Source: an uncultured Bacilli bacterium (GTDB taxonomy: Bacteria > Bacillota_I > Bacilli_A > RF39 > UBA660). Taken from it: a stretch of DNA of 27,028 nucleotides. The notes under the pieces are model-generated. The model was given only the letters and a program-made list of their open reading frames with translations. It ran no database searches and was not told the origin of the DNA. Positions 14,862-22,601 of this stretch are shown here, one piece after another; the stretch's first letter is position 1; each line of letters starts with the position of its first letter. The translations under genes and the position numbers were made by a program. The stretch covers positions 1 to 27,028 of the forward strand of contig CAKPIH010000012.1 in NCBI GenBank assembly GCA_934162325.1, read 5' to 3'.

Positions 14862-14881
14862 CTATAAATTTATTCTATCTA
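14862..14881 (-). pseudogene. Tail of a Fic-like gene (last codons only)
   Basis: The bases directly before the terminator match the last codons and stop of the Fic-like pseudogene at the right end (ATAGATAGAATAAATTTATAG here versus one base different there). The match, terminator included, is about 60 bases and stops at the 13-bp stem-loop next to it. Only the tail remains, so it cannot make a protein. Confidence 0.4.
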
Positions 14882-14928
14882 TAACTTAATTTACTACACA
14901 AGTCTTTCAAATGCGGTAAATTAAGTTA
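14882..14928. repeat. Stem-loop with 13-bp perfect arms
   Basis: TAACTTAATTTAC (14882-14894) pairs with GTAAATTAAGTTA (14916-14928) around a 21-base loop. On the plus strand ATTTTTT follows, but no plus-strand gene leads into it. It sits exactly where similarity to the Fic-like gene ends, so it may be a small inserted element or a trace of one. Confidence 0.5.
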
Positions 14929-15066
14929 TTTTTTGGTTATTTAAATCTTGTGATTGGATCTATTGTATAAATTTTAATCGGTTATCTTTTTATATAATGT
15001 CTTGATTTCTTAGTAATTTATTTCGTCTAAATGTTTTTAGATTATTAAATGATGCTTCTAATTTTA
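14929..15066 (-). other. Gene-free stretch behind the O-acylation operon
   Basis: No intact gene is present. On the minus strand about 24 codons (from roughly 15060) read LEASFNNLKTFRRNKLL and then a stop, which faintly resembles the C terminus of an ISL3-type transposase. The match is too short to name. The rest is AT-rich without a clear signal. Confidence 0.2.
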
Positions 15067-15498
15067 TTATAGACTTTTAACTATATTATTATAGATGTCA
15101 TTAGCATCTTTTGCTACTATATATATTAGATAATCACCGATTTCTTTTTCGACTCTGTTATCAAGTATTTCTAATCTTTCAGGTGAATAATTTGCATTAA
15201 ATTTTTCTATCTTTTCAAAATATTTTTTCATATCATTTTTTACTTTAGTCTTTTCTTTTGTTTTTATTATGGCATATAAATCGCCATCAGTATTTTGCTT
15301 TATGATATGTACTTCCATTAAGTCTAAGTTTAAGCCATAAACATCTTTAAGAGTTTCTTCATCTACTTCTTGCATATTTTTTAAATTTGATTCTATAATA
15401 CTTTTAGTATTATCTACGTTTAATTCTGATACATTGTTACCACAACCAGTAACAAATATCATAATAAATATACTTAATATAACAACAATTTTTTTCAT
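15067..15498 (-). CDS. DUF4358-like lipoprotein
   Basis: The 143-residue product has a signal peptide ending in VTGC (Cys19), so it is lipid-anchored outside the membrane. The mature domain has the DUF4358 pattern: helix with LKDVYGLNLDLMEV, strand DGDLYAIIKTK, a long helix with VKNDMKKYFEKI, then a closing GDYLIYIVAKDANDIYNNI. In other Bacillota such lipoproteins accompany MBOAT/DHHW surface-modification genes, as here. The start is two bases after the SGNH gene stop, with GAGGAGG inside the end of that gene, so it is the last gene of the operon. A role in O-acylation is inferred from context. Confidence 0.75.
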   Translation of the reverse strand: MKKIVVILSIFIMIFVTGCGNNVSELNVDNTKSIIESNLKNMQEVDEETLKDVYGLNLDLMEVHIIKQNTDGDLYAIIKTKEKTKVKNDMKKYFEKIEKFNANYSPERLEILDNRVEKEIGDYLIYIVAKDANDIYNNIVKSL

Positions 15499-15500
15499 TT

Positions 15501-16712
15501 TTAATCCTCCTCTAATGCATGTGTTTTTATATATTCTTTTACGGTTCGATGTCCTAAAGCTGTCAGATGAAATTTATCTTCCACAAAGTACTCTTCTTTA
15601 CCATAACCTTCATCATCCTTTAATACTTCTTGGACATCTAAATATTTTAGTCCGTGTTTATTTGCCATTTCTAATATTAAGAAATTATACTTGTTAATAA
15701 TATTTTGCTGAAATTTATTTATATTATCACCTTTTTTAATTGGATAAATAGATATTAATATAATCTTCGTGTTTGGACTTTTTTCTTTTATTTGTTCTAT
15801 CATTTGATTTGCTTTTTCGATAAAAGTTTCTTCACTAATCCATGCTGTACTAAAAGTTCCAAAGTTTAAAATTATGGTTTCTGGCTTATATTTTTCTATG
15901 GCGTCAATTAATTTCATTTTTTTACCTAAACCATATAAATTAATTTCTATTGAATGCATAGATTCTGCATGAAGACATGGTATAGCCCAGGCTTTTAAAC
16001 CATTTAAGTATCCATTAAGATACATATTCATTGTGTTTGAATCTCCAACCATAGTTATCTTATTAAAGTATTCATCACCGTAATTTTTAGTTTTTTTTAG
16101 TTTGACTGAGTCATACCAACCATCAAGTGTATAATCTTTTATAGACATTTGTGTAGGTTTTAATTTTTCAACTTTTATTTTTCTTATTTCCTTGCTTATA
16201 TTTCCGGCATTGTCTTTGACTTCATATACTACTTCATAATTACCAAGTTTTGTTATATCTATATTGTTGGTTACAATTACATTCTTGGTTAAATCACCAT
16301 CTAATTTATCTATTGCTTCATATCCTGGTTCTTCATATTTGGTATCGATAGTAATGCTCAATTCTTTATCACCCTTTAATGTGATTTCTGGACCAGTTAA
16401 ATCAGCGATAGTAACTTTTCTTGTTCTTTTGATTTTATAGATGAAAAATTGGTAACTATAAGTAACTTTATAATTACCTATATCTTCTTTAATATTATTA
16501 TTTATTTTTATTTTATCAGTAATTTCTTTATTAAACATATATGCTTTAAATCCTGGTTCACTATATTTTTCTCCATAATCTAACTCAATTCTTTTATCAC
16601 CAATTAATTTAATGTTTATAAAAATAAACGGTGACAATATAATTAATAATAGAATAGCTAGTATTATCCCTATAATTACTATTTTCTTAACATTTGATTT
16701 TTTTCTTTTCAT
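15501..16712 (-). CDS. Membrane-anchored protein with DUF5011-type Ig-like domains and an SGNH hydrolase/acyltransferase-like domain
   Basis: The 403 residues comprise a cytoplasmic basic start, one membrane helix (about 10-33), two Ig-like DUF5011 modules (about 37-102 and 107-182) and an SGNH domain (about 218-398). The second module has the family marks ITLKGDKELSITI, DGDLT and VVYEVKDNAGN. In the SGNH part the nucleophile is Ser225 in MVGDSNTMN, and the acid/base pair is Asp379 and His382 in DKFHLTALGH. The block-III segment is NFGTFS, where a GxN motif would be expected, so the oxyanion Asn is unclear. It should act outside the membrane, adding or removing acyl groups on a surface glycan, with the Ig modules as spacer. 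It starts 59 bases after the DHHW gene stop; the ribosome site is GAGGGTG. Confidence 0.8.
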   Translation of the reverse strand: MKRKKSNVKKIVIIGIILAILLLIILSPFIFINIKLIGDKRIELDYGEKYSEPGFKAYMFNKEITDKIKINNNIKEDIGNYKVTYSYQFFIYKIKRTRKVTIADLTGPEITLKGDKELSITIDTKYEEPGYEAIDKLDGDLTKNVIVTNNIDITKLGNYEVVYEVKDNAGNISKEIRKIKVEKLKPTQMSIKDYTLDGWYDSVKLKKTKNYGDEYFNKITMVGDSNTMNMYLNGYLNGLKAWAIPCLHAESMHSIEINLYGLGKKMKLIDAIEKYKPETIILNFGTFSTAWISEETFIEKANQMIEQIKEKSPNTKIILISIYPIKKGDNINKFQQNIINKYNFLILEMANKHGLKYLDVQEVLKDDEGYGKEEYFVEDKFHLTALGHRTVKEYIKTHALEED

Positions 16713-16771
16713 TACACCCTCACTACTTTTACAATGTATATTTTATCACAATATTTATTTTATGTAAAGGG

Positions 16772-17869
16772 CTATTTAATACCTGCTATGCCTAAATCGT
16801 CATCTATTGTTAACACATTGTAAATAAATAAGACTTCATTTATTTGATTTTTATTAATATAATCACTAATACTTGAATTATAATATCTTGGATCTATTAC
16901 ATAAATGTATTTATAATCATGAGCTATTAATGGTATAAAAGCATTAGCATAACTATCCTTTATAACCAATATTGAATTATTATTTTGGGTATCTAAATTT
17001 TCTATTGTGATTAATGAATGATTATTATCTAAAAAGAATGAATATTTGTCTTTTTCATTTAAATATTTATAATTATATAAACTATTAGTACAATTTCTGC
17101 TATCATCAAAATATACATAATATTTTGTATCGTCATTAACTTTTTCGATGTAATCGTATTCTAACGAGTTATCTAAAACCTTTGAATATAAAGTTCCGTA
17201 AAAATTATCATTAACTATAGAAAAATTATATTGTTGGCATTTAATTTTTACATTTTTGCAATATTCTAAATATGCTAAATTTGCTCCTCTTGTAGTCCAA
17301 TGATGGTCGGTACCATAATATAAATATTTGTCTTTGTTTTTATTGAATGTTTCTCTTACATCAATAAAATTTACATTTAAATTTTCTTTATAGTAGTCGA
17401 TTGTTTTGCTTTCATCAAAGCTAGTATTATATTTTGATATTTTATTGTTATTTACATATATGGAAGTAGGAATTAGCATAAAATATATATTACTATTTAT
17501 ATTTTCACTTAACTTATTAACTCTTCTGATAATCATATCACTATTATTTGGTTTTTTATATTCTTGATATAATTTGTTATCGTAACCATAATATACATCA
17601 TTTTGTTTATATATACCTATTTTTTTATATAATTTACTTTTGAAACTTAAAAGATTTTCTCTAAATGGAAAGTTATCTGCTATATAATCATCTAGTTGTG
17701 TCATAAATTTACCTGAAATAATATTATCGATATTTAATATGGGAGGTTTTGTTAAATATCTATTTTCATTATATGAAAAATCTTTTTTTGGTTCTATTAA
17801 GAATATTAATGTTACACAAAATATTATAATTGAAATTAAAATTGATATTACTCTTTTCATTTTTATCAC
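16772..17869 (-). CDS. DHHW-family protein (AlgX/AlgJ-like, O-acetylation partner)
   Basis: A 365-residue extracytoplasmic protein anchored by an N-terminal helix (about 5-25). The name-giving motif TDHHWTTRGA gives Asp188-His189-His190-Trp191, and the candidate nucleophile is Ser305 in VIKDSYANAF, as in the SGNH fold of AlgX and AlgJ. The early NENRYLTKPP and NFPFRENLLSFKSKLY are also typical of the family. It begins at the base directly after the MBOAT stop, so the two are tightly coupled. Such proteins receive an acyl group from the MBOAT channel protein and transfer it to a polysaccharide. The glycan is unknown. Confidence 0.85.
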   Translation of the reverse strand: MIKMKRVISILISIIIFCVTLIFLIEPKKDFSYNENRYLTKPPILNIDNIISGKFMTQLDDYIADNFPFRENLLSFKSKLYKKIGIYKQNDVYYGYDNKLYQEYKKPNNSDMIIRRVNKLSENINSNIYFMLIPTSIYVNNNKISKYNTSFDESKTIDYYKENLNVNFIDVRETFNKNKDKYLYYGTDHHWTTRGANLAYLEYCKNVKIKCQQYNFSIVNDNFYGTLYSKVLDNSLEYDYIEKVNDDTKYYVYFDDSRNCTNSLYNYKYLNEKDKYSFFLDNNHSLITIENLDTQNNNSILVIKDSYANAFIPLIAHDYKYIYVIDPRYYNSSISDYINKNQINEVLFIYNVLTIDDDLGIAGIK

Positions 17870-19243
17870 CTAAAATCTAAAATATAAAAATGGGTTATAA
17901 GAATCACTACATAATTGACATATACAAACAACAAATAAAAATACATAAGCAATTATAACTATTGTTTTAGTGATTTTTGTCTTCTTTATTTTGTTAACTA
18001 TTGGAATTGAAAATAATATCCCACTTATTAAAAATATCATATAGTTTTTAATATAGAAAATAAAATCATTATCTATAATTGTTGGGTTATTAAATATTTT
18101 TGGTATGTAATTATATAGTAATACTAGGTCGTCACAGAAGAAAATTAACCATCCTATTAATATAAAAAATAATGCATAGATGTGTCTAAAAATTTTTGGA
18201 AGTTTATCTATAAATTTTCCAATAAATAATTTTTCTAGTATTAGTAAGATTCCAAAATACATTCCCCAAATAACAAAATTCCACGAAGCTCCATGCCATA
18301 GTCCCGTTAATGTCCATACTATCATGATGTTGATTAGCCATCTATATTTTTTTACTCTGTTTCCGCCTAGTGGTATATATACATAATCTCTAAACCAAGT
18401 TGACAGGGTTATATGCCATCTTCTCCAAAAATCTGAAATACTTGTTGATATATATGGATAATTAAAGTTTTTAGGAAAATAAAATCCCATCATTTTACCC
18501 ATACCTATTGCCATGGTAGAATATCCATTAAAATCAAAATATATTTGTAGTGTGTAGGCGATTATTCCTAACCAAGCTGTTGATAGTGAAATATTTGAAA
18601 TATCACTTACTATTAATGAGTGCAAATGACCAACATTATTTGCTATTAATACCTTTTCAAATAAACCTGTAAGAAAGATAAATAATCCTTGTGAGAAAGA
18701 ATTGAAATCAATTTTTCTATTTTTTAATTCTTTTGCTACATCTTCATATCTAACAATTGGTCCGGCAACCAGTTGGGGAAACATAGAAATATATGTTAAA
18801 AAATTTAAAAAGTTTTTTTCTACTTGCACTTTATTTTTGTATAAATCTATTGTGTAACTCATAGTTTGAAAAATATAGAAACTTATTCCTAATGGAAGAG
18901 CAATGTTTATCACATTAAAATTTAATCCAAGACTATTTAAATTATCTATTATAAAATTGGTATATTTAAAAAAGCATAATAATGATATATTTAGAATTAC
19001 ACAAATAATCATAATATATTTTCTTATTTTTTTATTTTTATTTTTATCTATTAGTAAACCACATATATAATTTAGTAAAGTTACAAAAATCAATAAAAAT
19101 ATATATTTTGGTTCTCCCCAAGCATAGAATATTAAGCTAAATATTAATAATATAATATTTTTAAATTTAAATGGTACTAGATAATATATTAATAAAAATA
19201 TAGGTAAAAAAATGAAAATAAATAGTAAACTACTAAAAAGCAT
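17870..19243 (-). CDS. MBOAT-family O-acyltransferase (AlgI/DltB-like)
   Basis: Polytopic membrane protein that passes acyl groups, usually acetyl, from the cytoplasm to the outer surface. The 457 residues have about 11 hydrophobic segments. Family motifs are APLGIS-like LPLGISFYIFQTMSY (117-131), FPQLVAGPIVRYED (155-168), FDFNGYSTMAIGMGKMMGF (237-255), DFWRRWHITLSTWFRDY (271-287) and the active-site TGLWHGASWNFVIWG with His317. The chosen ATG has GGAG about 11 bases upstream. It is the first gene of the operon: MBOAT, DHHW, DUF5011-SGNH, DUF4358. The right end of an IS200/IS605 remnant lies only about 40 bases upstream, so the original promoter was probably displaced. Confidence 0.93.
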   Translation of the reverse strand: MLFSSLLFIFIFLPIFLLIYYLVPFKFKNIILLIFSLIFYAWGEPKYIFLLIFVTLLNYICGLLIDKNKNKKIRKYIMIICVILNISLLCFFKYTNFIIDNLNSLGLNFNVINIALPLGISFYIFQTMSYTIDLYKNKVQVEKNFLNFLTYISMFPQLVAGPIVRYEDVAKELKNRKIDFNSFSQGLFIFLTGLFEKVLIANNVGHLHSLIVSDISNISLSTAWLGIIAYTLQIYFDFNGYSTMAIGMGKMMGFYFPKNFNYPYISTSISDFWRRWHITLSTWFRDYVYIPLGGNRVKKYRWLINIMIVWTLTGLWHGASWNFVIWGMYFGILLILEKLFIGKFIDKLPKIFRHIYALFFILIGWLIFFCDDLVLLYNYIPKIFNNPTIIDNDFIFYIKNYMIFLISGILFSIPIVNKIKKTKITKTIVIIAYVFLFVVCICQLCSDSYNPFLYFRF

Positions 19244-19281
19244 ACTTCATTCAACTCCAATCATTTCTGAATCTTTACTTT

Positions 19282-19409
19282 GTGAACCTCACACGATTTA
19301 AAAAAATCATGCTTCTAATATCACCATTAGAATTTTCTCCATTTAATAATACTATTATTAATGTAAAGAGACATAAATTCGGATAGTTCCTACCCTATAT
19401 ATAATTTAA
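19282..19409 (-). ncRNA. IS200/IS605 right end and TnpB omega-RNA trace
   Basis: Behind the tnpB remnant, the minus strand ends in a hairpin of the known IS605 right-end form: GAAGC, a stem CATGATTT/AAATCGTG, then GAGGTTCAC at 19290-19282. In intact elements this 3' region is the scaffold of the omega-RNA that guides TnpB, and the bases beyond GTTCAC are the guide. Upstream of it are smaller hairpins such as CTAAT/ATTAG. The assignment rests on recalled right-end sequences. Since TnpB is broken here the RNA can no longer guide cutting by its own element. Confidence 0.5.
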
Positions 19410-19827
19410 TTAGATAAGTAATAATTCTATTTCCTTATCTAGTATATTGTTCGCAGCATTATAATCTTTATCATGCATACTATCACATTTAGAACACTGC
19501 CAAGATCTTATACTATAGTCTTTTATTTTTTTATTTTGATAGCCACAGTTATTACATAACTGACTAGATGGATAATATCTATCAACCTTTATTAATCTTC
19601 TTCCATATCATCTTGCTTTATATTCTAACATATTAATAAACTTAGATATAGATATATCTCCAAGTATTTTGGCTATATTCTTATTTTGAAACATTTCTTT
19701 AACATTATTTGTTCATATATCTTTTATAAGTATTATCTAAATTATAAATGACATTAGTAATAGCAAATTTATCTACTTCTTTAAGCCAAGGATATAATGC
19801 TTTTAACTCTCTATTACATGTATTATT
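19410..19827 (-). pseudogene. tnpB remnant of an IS200/IS605 element
   Basis: Decayed RNA-guided nuclease gene. A short N-terminal piece (ALYPWLKEVDKFAITN and LDNTYKRYM) is joined after a large deletion to the C-terminal part: NIAKILGDISISKF, MLEYKAR, a TGA where the family has Trp, YGRRLIKVDRYYPSS, the zinc finger CNNCGY...CSKCDS, and the last RuvC motif DKDYNAANNI. It ends with TAA. The first two RuvC acidic motifs are missing, so it is dead. Two other conserved Trp are still TGG. It follows the tnpA remnant without a clean border. Confidence 0.8.
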
Positions 19828-20157
19828 ATAAGAAGAATTTCACATATGTCCACCATATAATTCTTTTTTTTTAATTCTGGATATAATTTAAATAATAATC
19901 TTGCACTCGTACCTTTTAATCTTTTTACAATAGTAGGTATATAATGCTCTAGGCTTACAACTAATTAACAAGTGAATATAGTCTAAATCTGTATTAATTT
20001 CTATTATTTTAAAATCCATTTCTTCAGATAGTAATATAATTATCTGAAAAAGTGAATCTTTTATACTATTAGTTAATATTTTTTTACGATATTTAGTACA
20101 AAACACGTGTGTGGTACACTATACCATAACATATCCTCTTCCTTTAGAAACAATCAT
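19828..20157 (-). pseudogene. tnpA remnant (HUH/Y1 transposase) of an IS200/IS605 element
   Basis: Decayed single-strand transposase. From the ATG at 20157: MIVSKGRGYVMV, an in-frame TAG, then VFCTKYRKKILTN, MDFKIIEINTDLDYIHLLIS with the HUH-like His region, a frameshift near SCKP, then YIPTIVKRLKGTSARLLFKL and LYGGHM, a TGA where the family has Trp, and NSSY. The catalytic Tyr region after this is deleted and the sequence runs into tnpB. At least one stop and one frameshift make it inactive. It is the upstream half of the same element as the tnpB remnant. Confidence 0.8.
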
Positions 20158-20214
20158 ATTATCAACATAATAATCATACCATATGTAAACGTAAAAGTAA
20201 ATGTTTTTAGAAGC

Positions 20215-20264
20215 AAAAAAGGAAAAATCTAACTCACAAATTAATTCACAAGAGTGCGATTTTT
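20215..20264 (-). terminator. Terminator downstream of the Fic-like fragment
   Basis: On the minus strand AAAAATC (20264-20258) pairs with GATTTTT (20229-20223) and ACTC with GAGT further in, separated by a two-base mismatch. CC and six T (20220-20215) follow. Confidence 0.55.
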
Positions 20265-20270
20265 GTTTCT

Positions 20271-20345
20271 TCAAATACAATTAACTAAACTTCTTTTAGT
20301 AATAAATGCATTTTGCGTTCTTGTTAAATTAAATTTATTTTTCAT
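20271..20345 (-). pseudogene. N-terminal fragment of a Fic-like gene
   Basis: Starting at the ATG at 20345 with GGAGAG upstream, the frame reads MKNKFNLTRTQNAFITKRSL and VNCI, then TGA. It is clearly homologous to the start of the pseudogene at 26360, including the upstream ribosome-site bases. In that copy, and in Fic-family proteins as I recall them, the next residue is Trp, so the TGA may be a mutated TGG. After the stop, similarity ends and a terminator follows. Only about 24 codons remain. Confidence 0.45.
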
Positions 20346-20422
20346 ATTTTCTCTCCTTTTTTTCTTTTAAATACATATTTTAGTTATTTTTATGTTACAG
20401 TTTAGTTAAGGTATTAGAAAAT

Positions 20423-20445
20423 AAGTGAGTTTTTGCTCACTTTTT
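20423..20445. terminator. Bidirectional terminator behind the IS66 remnant
   Basis: AAGTGAG (20423-20429) pairs with CTCACTT (20436-20442) around TTTTTG, followed by T on the plus strand; the loop supplies A on the minus strand, which then continues ATTTTC. It lies 17 bases after the minus-strand IS66 fragment. Confidence 0.6.
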
Positions 20446-20461
20446 AATTGACTAAAATTGT

Positions 20462-21035
20462 TTAACCTTTAAATGATTGCTTTATACAATTTAAAATATC
20501 TAGTTTTTGTTTCTTAAAGGTTAATATACAACTCTTTATAACTAAATAATTATTTGCTCCTTCTTCACTTCTGAATTTTCCTATCTTTTGTTTTATTTTA
20601 ATTCCTCTTTGTGAAGATTCTGCATTGTTATTTGTCGATGGTACATTAAAATCTTTTAAGAAATATAATACTTCATCTCTATCTCCTCGTATTTTTGAAT
20701 CCATTTTCTTATTATCGTACTTTAATCTAGTGAATAACTTTAATTTATCATCGATAAATAAATATTTAAATCATATTTTAATTCAATTTTCCATTCATTT
20801 ATAATACTATCATATTCTTCAATTATTTTTTGTTGACTTATAACTAATTTAGTTAATTCATCTATCTTTTTCGTTAAGTCTTGTTTTTCTTTTTTTCATT
20901 TTTAATAATAATTCCAATTCCACTTTTATTTAAAATTGATATAAATTTATCAATTTTAGTTAATTCCTCATTACATTTATCTGAGGGCACTAGAAAAAGG
21001 AATCTTTTTGTGTTAAAATATTCCATGTGATACAT
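20462..21035 (-). pseudogene. Decayed IS66-family transposase
   Basis: The N-terminal part starts at an ATG at 21035 (MYHMEYFNTKRFLFLV, then KIDKFISILNKSGIG). A frameshift leads to the coiled coil QDLTKKIDELTKLVISQQK and IIEEYDSIINEWKIELKY. A large deletion and another shift then lead to the C-terminal part: LKLFTRLKYDNKK, FLKDFNVPSTNNNAESSQRG, IKIKQKIGKFRSEEGANNYL. The NNNAE motif carries the last acidic residue of the DDE site in IS66 transposases. The central catalytic domain is missing, so the copy is dead. No IS66 accessory genes are seen. Confidence 0.75.
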
Positions 21036-21063
21036 CTTCTTTCGTCAATTAGATTGTATCACA
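21026..21063. repeat. Inverted repeat with 9-bp arms at the start of the IS66 remnant
   Basis: TGTGATACA (21026-21034) and TGTATCACA (21055-21063) are perfect inverses 20 bases apart. They flank the start codon of the IS66 remnant. They may be an element end or an operator. Confidence 0.4.
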
Positions 21064-21068
21064 AAAAG

Positions 21069-21100
21069 GCACTGGAAGTTAATTCTTCTAGTGCTATTTT
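21069..21100. terminator. Bidirectional terminator
   Basis: GCACTGGAAG (21069-21078) pairs with CTTCTAGTGC (21085-21094), with one G-U on the plus strand, followed by TATTTTT. On the minus strand CCTTTTT follows (21068-21064), with one A/C mismatch in the stem. It can end transcription from the surface-protein gene. Confidence 0.65.
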
Positions 21101-21125
21101 TATTTAAAATTCAAAAAAAGAACTG

Positions 21126-21147
21126 AATGAAATTATTTTATTTCATT
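21126..21147 (-). terminator. Possible first terminator of the surface-protein gene
   Basis: On the minus strand AATGAAAT (21147-21140) pairs perfectly with ATTTCATT (21133-21126). A run of T follows about eight bases later, farther than is ideal. Confidence 0.4.
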
Positions 21148-21172
21148 ACAGCCCCTATTTTATTTATTATAA

Positions 21173-22546
21173 TTATTTTTCTTCTAATTTATTTTTGAAT
21201 TTTGAAATTATAATTAATCCAACAATTGAAATAATACTAACTATTATATAGAATACAATATTGTCACCTGTTTTAGGATTATTGATTTCATTTGCTGTTT
21301 TAGGCATTTCTTCAGAAGTTATTTTAACTATTACATTTTTATCTATATTTGTTAATGATAGTTTATTATCATTTAGCTTTACTTCTTCATCATTTACTAA
21401 AACGCTTTTTATCTTATAGCCTTCTTTAGCAGTAATAGTTATTTCTTTATTTTCTCCTTCAAGAGCAGTAAGTTCATTATCACCTTCTAATACAATATTT
21501 TCATCAGGAATTATTGTTATGTTATATTTACTAATAATTTTTACATATTGGTATTCAGAAAGATCTAATTCATCATTAATAGTCACTATTTCTGCATCGG
21601 TTCCATCTTTTTCATAACCAGCATAAATAATTTTATTATCAAATCCATTTATAATAGGATTATGCATAAATGCCACATTATTTACATTTATTTCAAAGTT
21701 ACTATTATTAATTGTAATAACACCTTGCCCTACTCCAACTCCATAGTTTCCATCTGAAACATATACTTTTGAATTATCAATACTAACTGAAGTATTAGAG
21801 TATATTCCACCAGCAATACTCTCAAGATTAAAGTTTGAATTAGATAGTTTCATATCTCCAGCACTAAAAACACAAGCATAACCACTTTTGGCCTTTATTT
21901 TTGAATTAGTAATACTTAATGTTCCATCTGCAGTAGTAGCTTCTACATAGATTGCATTTGAACTATCTCTGGTAGCCTCTAGGTCTAGTTCACTATTAGT
22001 TACTTCCATCTTACCAAAAGATGATAAAGCTGCTCCATATCCTTTTGCCTTTACTTTGGCATTATTTTTTATGACTAGTAAATTGTTATTTTCAATAGCT
22101 GCTAAATCTACTCCTGTAGTAGTTAAATCTAATTTTGCTCCGTCAATAGTAATATTTTTTCCTTGAATTGTAGGAAATTCTGCAGTAATAGTTAATTTAC
22201 CATCACCAGTAATTACTATATTGTTACTAGATCTAATACCAAAATTGGTACTAGTTACTATAATTTTGTTATCTCCTTTCAAAATTATTTTGACTTCATC
22301 TTCTGTACTTACTAAATTAATACCATAATTAGTATCAGATGTAATTGTAACATTATCTAAAATTAGTTCTTTAGTTTCTTTATTATAAGTTAATGTTCCT
22401 TCACCTAAGGTCATGGTATTTGCTTCATCAGTAAGACTTGTTCCATTTACTATTACAGGCAGTGTATCTGCTGCTACGCTAGTAAATCCACCTACTATTA
22501 TTACCATTAAAGTAAATAATATTTTTTTTAAAACATTCTTTTTCAT
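21173..22546 (-). CDS. Secreted beta-helix surface protein with an NPKTG wall-sorting signal
   Basis: The 457-residue protein starts with a signal peptide (about 1-26, ending SVAAD). The middle (about 75-310) consists of short repeating turns of the form hydrophobic-x-N-S-x-hydrophobic, such as VTNSELDLEAT, ITNSKIKAKSG, LSNSNFNLESI, IDNSKVYVSDG and INNSNFEINVN, as in right-handed parallel beta-helices. It resembles the carbohydrate-binding beta-helix proteins of clostridia. A small beta domain (about 330-415) ends in KTANEIN. The C terminus has NPKTG (423-427), a hydrophobic span and a positive tail, the layout of a sortase signal with Asn in place of Leu. The ribosome site is AGGAGG. The ligand is unknown. 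Confidence 0.8.
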   Translation of the reverse strand: MKKNVLKKILFTLMVIIVGGFTSVAADTLPVIVNGTSLTDEANTMTLGEGTLTYNKETKELILDNVTITSDTNYGINLVSTEDEVKIILKGDNKIIVTSTNFGIRSSNNIVITGDGKLTITAEFPTIQGKNITIDGAKLDLTTTGVDLAAIENNNLLVIKNNAKVKAKGYGAALSSFGKMEVTNSELDLEATRDSSNAIYVEATTADGTLSITNSKIKAKSGYACVFSAGDMKLSNSNFNLESIAGGIYSNTSVSIDNSKVYVSDGNYGVGVGQGVITINNSNFEINVNNVAFMHNPIINGFDNKIIYAGYEKDGTDAEIVTINDELDLSEYQYVKIISKYNITIIPDENIVLEGDNELTALEGENKEITITAKEGYKIKSVLVNDEEVKLNDNKLSLTNIDKNVIVKITSEEMPKTANEINNPKTGDNIVFYIIVSIISIVGLIIISKFKNKLEEK

Positions 22547-22567
22547 TTCTTTCTCCTCCTTTACTCT

Positions 22568-22573
22568 ATTATA
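22568..22573 (-). promoter_or_regulatory. -10 box of the surface-protein gene
   Basis: A perfect TATAAT on the minus strand lies just upstream of the ribosome site. The -35 region is poor, which fits dependence on an activator. A short inverted repeat ATCTAT...ATAGAT (22582-22599) lies directly upstream. Confidence 0.5.
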
Positions 22574-22601
22574 TAGTAAATATCTATCTTTTAATAGATG
22601 C

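Noticed and set aside
19282..20157. Active IS200/IS605 element
   Set aside because: tnpA has stops and a frameshift and lacks its catalytic Tyr region; tnpB lacks two RuvC motifs.
19410..20345. Host reads TGA as Trp (code 4)
   Set aside because: Intact genes of the window write Trp as TGG, and ttcA ends in TGA with its overlap partner placed accordingly.
20462..20704. Separate 80-residue gene
   Set aside because: It is the C-terminal part of an IS66 transposase; matching N-terminal pieces lie directly upstream in other frames.
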